Assembly: GCA_903832165.1 (NCBI GenBank)
Contig: CAILAQ010000044.1
Coordinates: forward strand, 1 to 12,460
Origin: an uncultured Bacteroidota bacterium
Lineage (GTDB): Bacteria; Bacteroidota; Bacteroidia; Bacteroidales; UBA12481
DNA: 12,460 nucleotides
Direction: 5' to 3'
Every line of letters starts with the position of its first letter. Position 1 is the first letter of the stretch. The notes below the pieces were generated by a model that saw only the letters and a program-made list of their open reading frames with translations, was not told where the DNA came from and did no database searches. Position numbers and translations under genes: made by a program. Shown piece after piece: positions 1 to 7,602 of the stretch.

Positions 1-1379
1 CATTGAAGGACAATCGTATAGTTGCCGGCCGGAAGCGATATATGCTGGTAAATGTCACCTCCGCCAAAATTATGAACCTGCCCCTGAATGCCTGCTGGTG
101 CCGCTACAGGATTGAAAACACCCTCGTATGACTTGTTTCCGAAATTTCCGGCGGAAGTGAAATAAGATACACCATGAGCCGCCGCAACGTCAACCGCCCT
201 GCTGATAATCCCGTCTCTGAAAAATGGTTCAGTGAGATACGTAACATCATCAACGATAATATCACAGCCTGCCTGCTGCAATTCCAAAATTCCCTGGGCA
301 AAATCATCCGGGCTGATAGATCCGGTCCGGAAATAGAGCTGCGCCTTCGGGGCAATATCATGAATGATCTGCATCATCGCCCTGCCTTCATCTGAGCTTC
401 TTCCCGGATATTCTTTCAAAACAACCACTCCATCAGGAAGGTCTCCGCCAAATAAATCATTTGAAGCCCTTCCCAGAGTATTATAACTGTTGGAAATCAC
501 TCCAACCTTAACTCCTTCACCTTCTACCTTATAGCCTCCTCTCACAAAGTCGGACCCCATGGACACGTCGCCCTGGGTGGTCGTCTGACCAGCATTATTT
601 ATGGCGGGATAAACCGGCCGGGCATAATTTATCAATACCGGCAGACTGTTTAATTTCATTAGGTTAGCTATAGGATAATAACCCGTTGCTGTCCAGGTTG
701 ACGGGTCTGAAGTCACTATCTCTGTGAATCCGTAGCTGGCTTTTGCAAGAGTGTCCAGCATGGCCTGATACTGTCCGTCCCTTGAAATGATTTTTATCAG
801 TACATTAAGACCAGTCGGTCCAATCTGAAAAATATCATCGGATACCGCTGATCCTGTTGCTGTAAATTTATTGTAAAGTGCCGTCAGCTCAGGCCCGATC
901 AGTGATCCATCAAGCCGGCCACCGGCGGGAGGACTATAATACGGAATGATAACCCCCAGCGATGTACACAGGTTTGATTCCGAAGTTGCTTCAACATGTT
1001 TGGTTTCGCCGTGTGGCAAAACTACCTGCCAGCGAAGTTCATCCTTTTTCAAAAAATCCCGACTGAAAATATAGGAATGGCGCCCCGGTTCAAAAATGTT
1101 GTTAACCTGATACTTTTTCTCCCCATCATCATATATCAGTTTACTCTTATCCGGATTCACAGTGATGGTCACCGTTCCGGGATTATAGTATCCAAAATGC
1201 GCCCTGTAAGTGTTGGTTCCGGTTTTTTCAACGCACTCCAGAATCAGTTTCAGATTATGCTCATCATCCGCTGTTTGGGCAAAACCCGTCCAGGGGAAAA
1301 GACATATAAAGAAAAAGAAAGACAGCAGCTTGAGCCACAAACCTTTCTTATTCAACGAATTAATAGTATCAATTTTCAT
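1..1379 (-). CDS. Secreted subtilase-fold (S8/S53-like) protein, N-terminal part, 3' end outside window
   Basis: The frame is open from an ATG at 1379 to the window edge, giving 459 residues without a stop; the C-terminus is missing. Residues 1-35 form a signal peptide (Lys-rich start, Phe-rich core, cleavage near GFAQ), so the product is exported. Residues about 42-132 look like a beta-sandwich domain (FGYYNPG near 62-68, a PGR turn at 98-100). Residues about 289-412 match a subtilase-like core: VGVISNSYN (292-300), an EGRAMMQIIHDIAPKA stretch (331-346), DIIVDD (373-378) and SAGN (409-412), which would carry the oxyanion-hole Asn. The usual first catalytic Asp is Asn297 and the HGT His position is occupied by Glu331. 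The catalytic Ser would lie beyond the window. The start is supported by the signal peptide and the A-rich leader; no other ATG lies in frame nearby upstream. Function is inferred as a peptidase or peptidase-derived surface protein. Confidence 0.8.
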   Translation of the reverse strand, partial: MKIDTINSLNKKGLWLKLLSFFFFICLFPWTGFAQTADDEHNLKLILECVEKTGTNTYRAHFGYYNPGTVTITVNPDKSKLIYDDGEKKYQVNNIFEPGRHSYIFSRDFLKKDELRWQVVLPHGETKHVEATSESNLCTSLGVIIPYYSPPAGGRLDGSLIGPELTALYNKFTATGSAVSDDIFQIGPTGLNVLIKIISRDGQYQAMLDTLAKASYGFTEIVTSDPSTWTATGYYPIANLMKLNSLPVLINYARPVYPAINNAGQTTTQGDVSMGSDFVRGGYKVEGEGVKVGVISNSYNTLGRASNDLFGGDLPDGVVVLKEYPGRSSDEGRAMMQIIHDIAPKAQLYFRTGSISPDDFAQGILELQQAGCDIIVDDVTYLTEPFFRDGIISRAVDVAAAHGVSYFTSAGNFGNKSYEGVFNPVAAPAGIQGQVHNFGGGDIYQHISLPAGNYTIVLQ

Positions 1380-1406
1380 AAAAGATTGTTTTTTTGTTTG
1401 TATCTG

Positions 1407-1443
1407 CAATATTATTGACCAATGAGTTCGCCGTATGTTCAAA
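1407..1443 (-). promoter_or_regulatory. Candidate Bacteroidota-type promoter for the subtilase-like gene
   Basis: Read on the minus strand, TTTG (plus-strand 1440-1443) is followed after 25 bases by TAATATTG (1407-1414). The second box matches the Bacteroidota -7 consensus TAnnTTTG at all but one fixed position. The spacing is longer than the usual 19-21 bases, so this is a weak call. The box ends 27 bases before the ATG. Confidence 0.25.
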
Positions 1444-1450
1444 ACAAACT

Positions 1451-1494
1451 GTTAATATTTTGTTAATTTTTTGTTAAATCACTGTTATGCAATT
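1451..1494. repeat. Four 11-bp-phased GTTA repeats in the divergent intergenic region
   Basis: GTTA occurs at 1451, 1462, 1473 and 1484, exactly 11 bases apart. The first two 11-mers differ at one base (gttaatatttt and gttaatttttt); the third and fourth keep only the start (gttaaat, gttatgc). On the minus strand this reads as TTAAC boxes with A-tracts at one-helical-turn spacing, lying directly upstream of the candidate minus-strand -33 box. Phased A-tracts can curve DNA or act like an UP element; phased boxes can also be regulator sites. The function is inferred only. Confidence 0.55.
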
Positions 1495-1518
1495 AACTTG
1501 GAGCTGCAACCCAATAAT

Positions 1519-1580
1519 GGCAACTATTTGACGAATGACACAGATTTCAGTGTATGTGATTATTTCCTACTTTAGTTGCC
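1519..1580. promoter_or_regulatory. Perfect 8-bp inverted repeat with widely spaced arms (possible operator)
   Basis: GGCAACTA at 1519-1526 is the exact reverse complement of TAGTTGCC at 1573-1580. The arm centres are 54 bases apart, close to five helical turns. The right arm overlaps the candidate -7 box of the lipoprotein gene. It could bind a dimeric or looping regulator, but 8-bp arms can also arise by chance. Confidence 0.3.
1545..1575 (+). promoter_or_regulatory. Candidate promoter for the lipoprotein-ABC operon
   Basis: TTTC (1545-1548), 19 bases, then TACTTTAG (1568-1575) resembles the Bacteroidota TTTG-N19-21-TAnnTTTG promoter, with one mismatch in each box and correct spacing. It lies 60 bases before the lipoprotein ATG. 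It is the best-spaced candidate seen in this gap, but neither box is perfect. Confidence 0.3.
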
Positions 1581-1635
1581 TGAAACTTTTTCGAGCAAAC
1601 AGTGTTCATTAATTAAATATTAAAATCAGGCATAC

Positions 1636-2451
1636 ATGAAAACAAAAATTCTGGTAGTTACCTTAACACTTGCCTCTCTCTGCGTTTTGACTTCCTGCCA
1701 GCCTAAAAAATCGGAGGATAAAAAGACCGGTGTCGCCAAAATCGAAGCTCCTCAGTCCAATGTGACCAAAGAAGAGATCAGGGCAATCATCAGGTCAATG
1801 CCTACACAAACCGAAATAATAAAACTGATCAACTCCACCGGGGCTTCCTACCTCGCCGGTTTCACCAATGAAAGCCTGAACACTCAAAATCTGCTGACCC
1901 GTTCCGAGAAAGCTATGGCCCTCGGATCTGTACTGTTTGACCTGGCATATACCCATATGTACCGCCAGGTTGAACCCTTTAATAAACTCATAAAAATCAG
2001 TGAGACCCTGACAAAAGACATGGGTTTTGAGGAAATTGTTGAATCTATAAAAACCCTTAGGGCTGACTATGAGAAAAATAAGGACAACAAAGAGGAATTG
2101 GACAAAATCTTTGAAGAATGGAGGGTGGATTCAAAAAAACTGCTCTATACAAGCGGCTCCGTAAAAGACATCTCTTTGATTTATTCCGCCGGAGTGGTTA
2201 AATCACTGAATGTCATCTCTTACCTTACCCTTTTTGCTCCTCAGAAGGATCAGCTTCTTGTGGTCCTGAAAAATCAGAAGGGCGCTATGAATGCTGTTTG
2301 TGAAATCCTTTCCAAATCACCCGGAGATCCCGATATCAGCAAGTATCTTGAGACTCTTACCCCGATAAATAAAATCTTCCAGTCAACCGAGCCGTTTACC
2401 CAAAAGTCGATCGAGGAAATCAACAGCCGTACAGTTGCCGTAGTAAAATAA
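1636..2451 (+). CDS. Lipoprotein of unknown family, likely partner of the downstream ABC transporter
   Basis: This encodes a 271-residue protein with a lipoprotein signal peptide: Lys-rich start, hydrophobic core and lipobox LTSC with the lipidated Cys at position 21. A charged Lys/Glu/Asp-rich linker (24-31) follows. The rest looks mostly alpha-helical, with no membrane segment and no motif that I recognise; residues about 130-160 are rich in Lys and Glu (a coiled-coil-like stretch). The only cysteines after the signal peptide are Cys21 and one near residue 223. The gene is followed after 21 bp by the ABCG-like exporter on the same strand, so the two are probably co-transcribed and the lipoprotein may act with the exporter in the envelope. 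That link is inferred from position alone. The ATG is supported by the signal peptide. Confidence 0.85.
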   Translation: MKTKILVVTLTLASLCVLTSCQPKKSEDKKTGVAKIEAPQSNVTKEEIRAIIRSMPTQTEIIKLINSTGASYLAGFTNESLNTQNLLTRSEKAMALGSVLFDLAYTHMYRQVEPFNKLIKISETLTKDMGFEEIVESIKTLRADYEKNKDNKEELDKIFEEWRVDSKKLLYTSGSVKDISLIYSAGVVKSLNVISYLTLFAPQKDQLLVVLKNQKGAMNAVCEILSKSPGDPDISKYLETLTPINKIFQSTEPFTQKSIEEINSRTVAVVK

Positions 2452-2472
2452 AACGGCCGGCCAGTTAGCGTC

Positions 2473-5400
2473 ATGAATGAATCCACGCTCAATGCCCTCA
2501 TAAATCTTTTTGCGGTATTCAGCATTAAGGGAGAGCAGGATTATGAAACAGCCAGAAACACTCTTGAAGAGTATCTGTCCAATCAGCTGGGCGTAAAGAA
2601 TCCGACCGAATATCTGGAGCTATTCTACGAGATATTCGACCTGTACAATAGTGGTATTCACGTTCTCGATCAGGAGAATACACAGAAGATTGTCAACAAA
2701 ATCTGCAATCAGGTAAAAAGCAGGATTCATCACTCTGAACAATTGATGATCTTCCTGCATTTCCTCGAACTTGCCAGGCTTGATTTCAATTCAACAGAGC
2801 ATGAATTATATGATCTTGTTGCAGCAATTTTTGAAATCAAACCGGAAGATTACTTGGCGTTCAAACAATTTATCTTTTGCGAAAAGCCTCGCTCTATCGA
2901 TTCCGCAGGCTTTATGATTGTCAGCAAAGAAAAAGAAGCACCTCACGAAAATGTCTTTCAAATTCACAAAGCCAATCTGGATGGAGTAATCCTGATTTAC
3001 TACATCGCAGAAACCGGACAATTCATTTTTAAGTATTTCGGTATCGATCCGCTCCTTCTGGAAGGAGCCGTTATCCGGCAAAATCAATTCTATATCTTCA
3101 ACAACGGGGGAATCATTCGCGGTAACCTTAATACAAACATCTATTATACGGAAGTCTCCGCGGCTTTTTTTAATTATAAGATCAGTGATCCGCTGGTTTT
3201 TGCCTGCAGTGAGGTTTCCTATGCCTTTCCCAACAGCAAACATGGAATACAAACCTTCACTTTTTCGGAATCATCCGGACAGCTGATTGCGGTAATGGGT
3301 GGCAGCGGCGTTGGCAAATCAACCCTGCTGAATGTCTTGAATGGTAATCTCCCGCTTAAAACAGGATCGATTACAATTAATGGCACCGACATTCACAAAG
3401 AGTTCGATAAAATTGAGGGACTGATCGGATTCATTCCTCAGGACGATCTCGTTTTTGAAGAACTTACGGTATTTCAGAATGTCTACTTCAACGCCTTATT
3501 GTGTCTTGATAATATGTCAGTTCCTGAAATCAAGAAACGGATAGATAGGATGCTGACTGATCTCAGTCTCTTTGAAGTTCGCGAAATGGTTGTGGGGTCG
3601 CCTCTCAAAAAGCTTCTCAGCGGCGGTCAGAGGAAAAGATTGAATGTTGCACTCGAACTAATCCGTGAACCTGCAATCCTGTTTGTCGATGAACCAACCT
3701 CCGGCCTCTCTTCCAGGGACTCCGAGAAGATCATGGTCCTCTTTAAACAAATCGCTCAGCTGGGCAAACTCATTATCGTCAATATTCACCAGCCATCCTC
3801 CTTCATCTACCGGCTATTCGATAAATTATGGATTTTAGATAAAGGCGGTTACCCCATTTACACCGGGAATCCATTGGATGCAATAGCCTATTTTAAGAAA
3901 CTTGATAAGCATCTTGACGCTGATGTTTGTGAATGCAGCGCATGTGGCAATGTTAATCCTGAACAAGTACTGGAAATTATAGAAACCCGCAAGTTCGATG
4001 AGTCGGGCAGATTAACGGCCGAAAGAAAATTTGGTGCGGAAGAACTCCATAACCTGTATGTTGAATCCATTCAGAAACAGGTAATTATTGAGGAACCTGA
4101 AACTAAAAATATACCTGCCAGCAATTTCTTCAAGCCAGGCCGGTTTAAACAATTCAAAATCTTCTTTTTGAGAAATGTCACTACGAAATTTTCGAATTTC
4201 CAGTATATACTCATCAACCTGATTCAGGCACCGTTACTTGCCCTCGTGGTAAGTTTTCTTACGCGATATTCAACAGAAAATGGATACTATTTCGGATTGA
4301 ACAAGAACTTCCCATCGTTCATTTTCATGGCAATCATTGTCATGCTTTTTCAAGGTATGAGTCTGAGTGCCGAGGAAATAATCAGGGACCGGAAAATCCT
4401 TCAGCGCGAAGCATTCCTGAGGCTTAGCCGCCTGAGCTACCTGAATTCGAAAATAGTCTTTCTCTTTGCCGTTTCGTTTATCCAATCATTCCTCTTTACC
4501 CTGATAAGCTCCTGGGTTCTTGGTGTGCACGGACTCTTCATCCAATACTGGCTTATCCTGTTCTTAACAGCGGCCTTTGCCAATATGGCCGGTTTAAACA
4601 TCTCAGCAGGATTGGACAGTGTAGTGACTATCTATATAACTATACCCATGTTGATTATTCCTCAGATCCTGCTTTGCGGTTTAATAGTAAAATTCGACGA
4701 CCTTAAAGGGAAATACGCAACCGGCAATGCTGTACCCGTAATCGGTGACATCATGGTGTCCCGCTGGGGATTCGAAGCACTGGCAGTTGAACAGTACACC
4801 CGAAACAAGTACAATATCCATTATTATGCTGCTGAAAAAGAGATGGCAGGGTACTTTATAAAAGGAGAATTGCTGATCCCTAAAGTTTCCGGACTGATTG
4901 GATCTGTAATCTTTGAAATGAAAGAAAAAAAGCTCGCAGGTTACAATGCCAGGGTTCTTAATACAGTCTCGAATACAATGCATCAACTCGATGAAGACAG
5001 TCTGATGCCTCCTTTCGGATATTACAGCAACCTGATACCGGACCTCTTTACCCAGGCTATCGCCGACAGTGCAACCGCTCATCTGGAAAAGCTGCGGACA
5101 AAAAATAAAGATCTTTACAATGATGCTGAAAGTAAAAAGGACCGGATTACCTCGGTACTTGTTGCATCTATTGGTAAGGATGAAGTGATCAGCCTTAAAA
5201 ATAAACACCAGAACGCTGCTCTGCTTAACCTGGTTACAAATCAGAATATCGATAACTACATCGTCCTTGCACGGGGGAAATATCTCACCAAGGTTTATCC
5301 AATTTTCAGGCTGCCGGAAAGCAAAATCGGGCGCGCACACTTTTTTGCCCCTTCCAAACAGTTGGGCAGCTTGGTTATCCCCACCCTTTTCTTTAATGCC

Positions 5401-5505
5401 GGGGTCATCCTTTTAATGATCCTGCTCCTCTATTTTTCACTCTATTTTGATTGGCTCAGGAAAGTCCTCAACGCTTCAGCAAAGCTAAAATTGAATCGCC
5501 GATAA
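2473..5505 (+). CDS. ABCG-like ABC transporter, fused ATPase and ABC-2 membrane domain with N-terminal extension
   Basis: The protein has 1010 residues. Residues 1-140 are helical and resemble a TerB-like fold (a weak inference). Residues about 150-245 appear beta-rich. The ATPase follows: Walker A GGSGVGKST (276-284, Lys282), Q-loop Gln323, signature LSGGQ (382-386), Walker B ILFVDE (402-407) and H-loop His439. After the ATPase comes a CxCxxC motif (Cys486, Cys488, Cys491), then a membrane domain with helices near 578-600, 615-635, 661-685, 692-714, 717-739 and 967-992. The ATPase-before-membrane order and the NIHQPSS switch match the ABCG/White group. That group mostly exports lipids or hydrophobic compounds; the substrate here is unknown. 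The loop 740-966 (about 225 residues) before the last helix is far larger than in typical ABCG proteins and would face the periplasm. The gene is likely expressed with the upstream lipoprotein. Its 3' end overlaps the convergent STAS gene by 21 bp. Confidence 0.94.
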   Translation: MNESTLNALINLFAVFSIKGEQDYETARNTLEEYLSNQLGVKNPTEYLELFYEIFDLYNSGIHVLDQENTQKIVNKICNQVKSRIHHSEQLMIFLHFLELARLDFNSTEHELYDLVAAIFEIKPEDYLAFKQFIFCEKPRSIDSAGFMIVSKEKEAPHENVFQIHKANLDGVILIYYIAETGQFIFKYFGIDPLLLEGAVIRQNQFYIFNNGGIIRGNLNTNIYYTEVSAAFFNYKISDPLVFACSEVSYAFPNSKHGIQTFTFSESSGQLIAVMGGSGVGKSTLLNVLNGNLPLKTGSITINGTDIHKEFDKIEGLIGFIPQDDLVFEELTVFQNVYFNALLCLDNMSVPEIKKRIDRMLTDLSLFEVREMVVGSPLKKLLSGGQRKRLNVALELIREPAILFVDEPTSGLSSRDSEKIMVLFKQIAQLGKLIIVNIHQPSSFIYRLFDKLWILDKGGYPIYTGNPLDAIAYFKKLDKHLDADVCECSACGNVNPEQVLEIIETRKFDESGRLTAERKFGAEELHNLYVESIQKQVIIEEPETKNIPASNFFKPGRFKQFKIFFLRNVTTKFSNFQYILINLIQAPLLALVVSFLTRYSTENGYYFGLNKNFPSFIFMAIIVMLFQGMSLSAEEIIRDRKILQREAFLRLSRLSYLNSKIVFLFAVSFIQSFLFTLISSWVLGVHGLFIQYWLILFLTAAFANMAGLNISAGLDSVVTIYITIPMLIIPQILLCGLIVKFDDLKGKYATGNAVPVIGDIMVSRWGFEALAVEQYTRNKYNIHYYAAEKEMAGYFIKGELLIPKVSGLIGSVIFEMKEKKLAGYNARVLNTVSNTMHQLDEDSLMPPFGYYSNLIPDLFTQAIADSATAHLEKLRTKNKDLYNDAESKKDRITSVLVASIGKDEVISLKNKHQNAALLNLVTNQNIDNYIVLARGKYLTKVYPIFRLPESKIGRAHFFAPSKQLGSLVIPTLFFNAGVILLMILLLYFSLYFDWLRKVLNASAKLKLNRR

Positions 5506-5823
5506 AGCCTCCGCTTCAGTTTTCCGCACATCCAGAATGGTGCTGAATCCTGAGATGTCGAGAATCTCCGTCACCACATCATTTGGCTCGCATATGATGA
5601 ACTTTCCTTCCAGGGTGGCAATCTTCTTAACCGTAATCAAAAACACGCGCAACCCGGAGCTGCTCACATACTCAATTCCCCGGAGGTTAATGATAACCTT
5701 GCTGCAACCACCTTCAAGCACAACGTTTATCGCAGATTCGGCTTCCGCAGAGGTCCCCGTATCCAATTTTCCCGAAAAATCCAAAATGCTCACATCACCT
5801 GTTTTTCTAACCTTTATTTCCAT
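5485..5823 (-). CDS. STAS-domain anti-anti-sigma-type protein
   Basis: This is a single-domain 112-residue protein, close to the length of SpoIIAA and RsbV. Hallmarks are FSGKLDT (16-22), VIINLRGIEYVSSSGLRVFL (43-62) and a C-terminal helix ending at the protein end. Aligned with B. subtilis SpoIIAA, Ser55 falls on the phosphorylated Ser58; the preceding Asp is replaced by Ser54. Proteins of this family bind a partner when unphosphorylated and release it when an RsbW-type kinase phosphorylates the serine. The gene starts 12 bp after the stop of the phosphatase/kinase gene, so it forms an operon with it and is the obvious substrate. The target it controls is not encoded nearby. Its stop lies inside the 3' end of the convergent ABC transporter gene. 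Confidence 0.93.
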   Translation of the reverse strand: MEIKVRKTGDVSILDFSGKLDTGTSAEAESAINVVLEGGCSKVIINLRGIEYVSSSGLRVFLITVKKIATLEGKFIICEPNDVVTEILDISGFSTILDVRKTEAEALSAIQF

Positions 5824-5835
5824 ATCCGGGTACTG

Positions 5836-7602
5836 TTAAATGTGTTTCTTAAACGATGTTATATTTTTCTTTACCTGCTTCTTATATTCGTAACTGTAAT
5901 CATCAACCAACAGCTTGACCAGATGGACTCCCAGCCCTCCGATCTCCCGTTCCTCAAATCCCAGTGTTATATCGGGCGATGTGCGGTCGAAAGGATTATA
6001 AGGCACTCCGTCATCCATAATCGTAATGATCAGTTTCTCCTTGTAAAACCTGATCTTGATCTCAATTTCATGCTCCAGACCATCCTTATAGGCATAAGAA
6101 ATGATATTTGACAATAATTCGTCAAACACAATATTTATCTTCTGGAGGATCTCTACCGGGAGACTGTGCCGCAAAGCAAATTCCTCAAATCTGCCGATCA
6201 TAATGGGAATTTCTTCCATTCTGCTCGAAATGCTCGTAAACAGATAATCTACCACCGAATCAGCCGTCTGCTCCCTGAAATGCATGCTCAATATGGTAAT
6301 ATCATCAGCCTGAAGGGCTCCGTCCTCATAAACAATAACATCCTCCACAACCCTGTTTACCAGTATTTTGCAATCATCAGCAGCCAGCCCGCGCAACAAC
6401 TTTACCAGGCGTTCTTCGGAATAAAGCTTGCCCTGAATATTTTGCGCTTCTGTAACTCCATCAGTAAAAGCGAAAACCGTATCGCCCCTGTTGAGCTGCA
6501 TAACCGTCTCTTTGTATTCAACCCCCTGAAAGGCACCGATAACCAAACCATGCAGTTCCGGTAACTTCCGCACTTCTCCATCTCTCTTCAGAACAAACGG
6601 AGGATTATGCCCCGCATTGGTATAAACCAGATATCCTGTGGTGGTGTTAAGAATCCCCATGAATACCGTGATGAACATATTGTTTTCATTATCCCGGCTG
6701 ATCTCATTATTGACGTGCGTTAATATCCTGGCCGTAGATATTTCATTGGTGGAAGATGCTTTTATCACAGCCTTGGTAACAGCCATGAATAAAGCTGCCG
6801 GAACCCCTTTGCCGGATACATCGCCGACTACAAAGCAGAAATTCTCTTCATCAATAAAATAAAAATCATAGAAATCACCCCCAACCTCACGCGCGGCAAT
6901 CAATCGGGCATATACCTCAATATCCTCGCGGTCAGGAAATGCGGGAAATTTCAAAGGCAGCATGCTCATCTGTATATCCCTGGCAACATTGAGCTCACTC
7001 TCCATACGCTCATGTGAACTTCTTACAACCTGCTCAAGCCGCTTGCGCTCCGTAATATCATGCTTGATGGCAACAAACTGCGATATCCTTCCCTCATGAT
7101 CAGCCACCGGAGTAATAGTCATCTCTTCTGTGTAAAGGCTGCCATCTTTCCTCCTGTTCACCACTTCATCCTGCCACACATTACCCGAGGATATTACCGA
7201 CCACATATTCCTGAAAAATTCGGGCGACTGAGAACCTGAATTAAGCATCTTCAAATTACGGCCAACGACTTCGCCAAACTCATAACCGGTCAATTGGGTA
7301 AAAGCCGGATTTACCCATTTTACTATCCCTTTCAGATCAGTGATGATGATGCCGTTGGCTGCTGAATTCATGGCGGCCGATTGAGTTTTAAGCTGATCAT
7401 TGGCTCTGGCCAGGGCCTCCACCGGCCGGCTGAAAGTTTCAGCAAAAACCAGGGAAAATGGAACCACTAAAATTAACATCATCAATATTTTTATCGATGC
7501 CAATCCCAGCAGAACAGCTACCAATCCGATAAATAATACCGTGATAAATGTCACCCCGAGCAGGGCAAAAAATACCTTGTATTTAACACTCAGTGTTCTC
7601 AT
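5836..7602 (-). CDS. Membrane PAS-SpoIIE phosphatase fused to RsbW-like anti-sigma kinase
   Basis: I start this at the ATG at 7602 (588 residues). A TTG at 7626 would add eight residues but is a poor start. Two membrane helices (about 12-33 and 38-55) are followed by a short HAMP-like SRPVEAL segment and a PAS domain (about 77-187, ending in the typical DITERKRLE). The SpoIIE/PP2C phosphatase comes next, with probable metal-binding Asp243 (GGDFYD), Asp261 (GDVSGKG), Asp381 (FTDG) and Asp433/434 (ADDITIL). The last about 125 residues are a GHKL kinase domain like RsbW/SpoIIAB: N-box DELLSN (Glu495, Asn499), Asp530-x-Gly532 and a Gly-rich GGLGVHLV box (555-562). The family logic is that the phosphatase activates and the kinase inactivates a STAS protein by changing one phosphoserine. 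Here both activities sit on one membrane chain, 12 bp upstream of the STAS gene. The PAS domain may sense an internal or redox signal, but no ligand can be deduced. Confidence 0.93.
   Translation of the reverse strand: MRTLSVKYKVFFALLGVTFITVLFIGLVAVLLGLASIKILMMLILVVPFSLVFAETFSRPVEALARANDQLKTQSAAMNSAANGIIITDLKGIVKWVNPAFTQLTGYEFGEVVGRNLKMLNSGSQSPEFFRNMWSVISSGNVWQDEVVNRRKDGSLYTEEMTITPVADHEGRISQFVAIKHDITERKRLEQVVRSSHERMESELNVARDIQMSMLPLKFPAFPDREDIEVYARLIAAREVGGDFYDFYFIDEENFCFVVGDVSGKGVPAALFMAVTKAVIKASSTNEISTARILTHVNNEISRDNENNMFITVFMGILNTTTGYLVYTNAGHNPPFVLKRDGEVRKLPELHGLVIGAFQGVEYKETVMQLNRGDTVFAFTDGVTEAQNIQGKLYSEERLVKLLRGLAADDCKILVNRVVEDVIVYEDGALQADDITILSMHFREQTADSVVDYLFTSISSRMEEIPIMIGRFEEFALRHSLPVEILQKINIVFDELLSNIISYAYKDGLEHEIEIKIRFYKEKLIITIMDDGVPYNPFDRTSPDITLGFEEREIGGLGVHLVKLLVDDYSYEYKKQVKKNITSFKKHI

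Noticed and set aside
996..1418. 140-residue plus-strand open frame opposite the subtilase-like gene
   Set aside because: It is antisense to a longer frame with signal peptide and recognisable domain; its own translation has no signal, domain or promoter support.
2452..2472. GGCCGGCC palindrome as a terminator between the lipoprotein and ABC genes
   Set aside because: The palindrome is only 8 bases, has no loop and no following T-run, and the genes are 21 bp apart, which favours one transcript.
2806..3252. 148-residue minus-strand open frame inside the ABC transporter gene
   Set aside because: It is a shadow of the N-terminal coding region of the transporter, without any family resemblance.
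4681..5340. 219-residue minus-strand open frame inside the ABC transporter gene
   Set aside because: It is antisense to the large loop of a clear transporter gene, has an irregular Cys/Phe/His-rich composition and no recognisable motif.
6166..6564. 132-residue plus-strand open frame inside the SpoIIE/kinase gene
   Set aside because: It is opposite well-conserved phosphatase motifs that explain the sequence; the plus-strand translation has no recognisable features.
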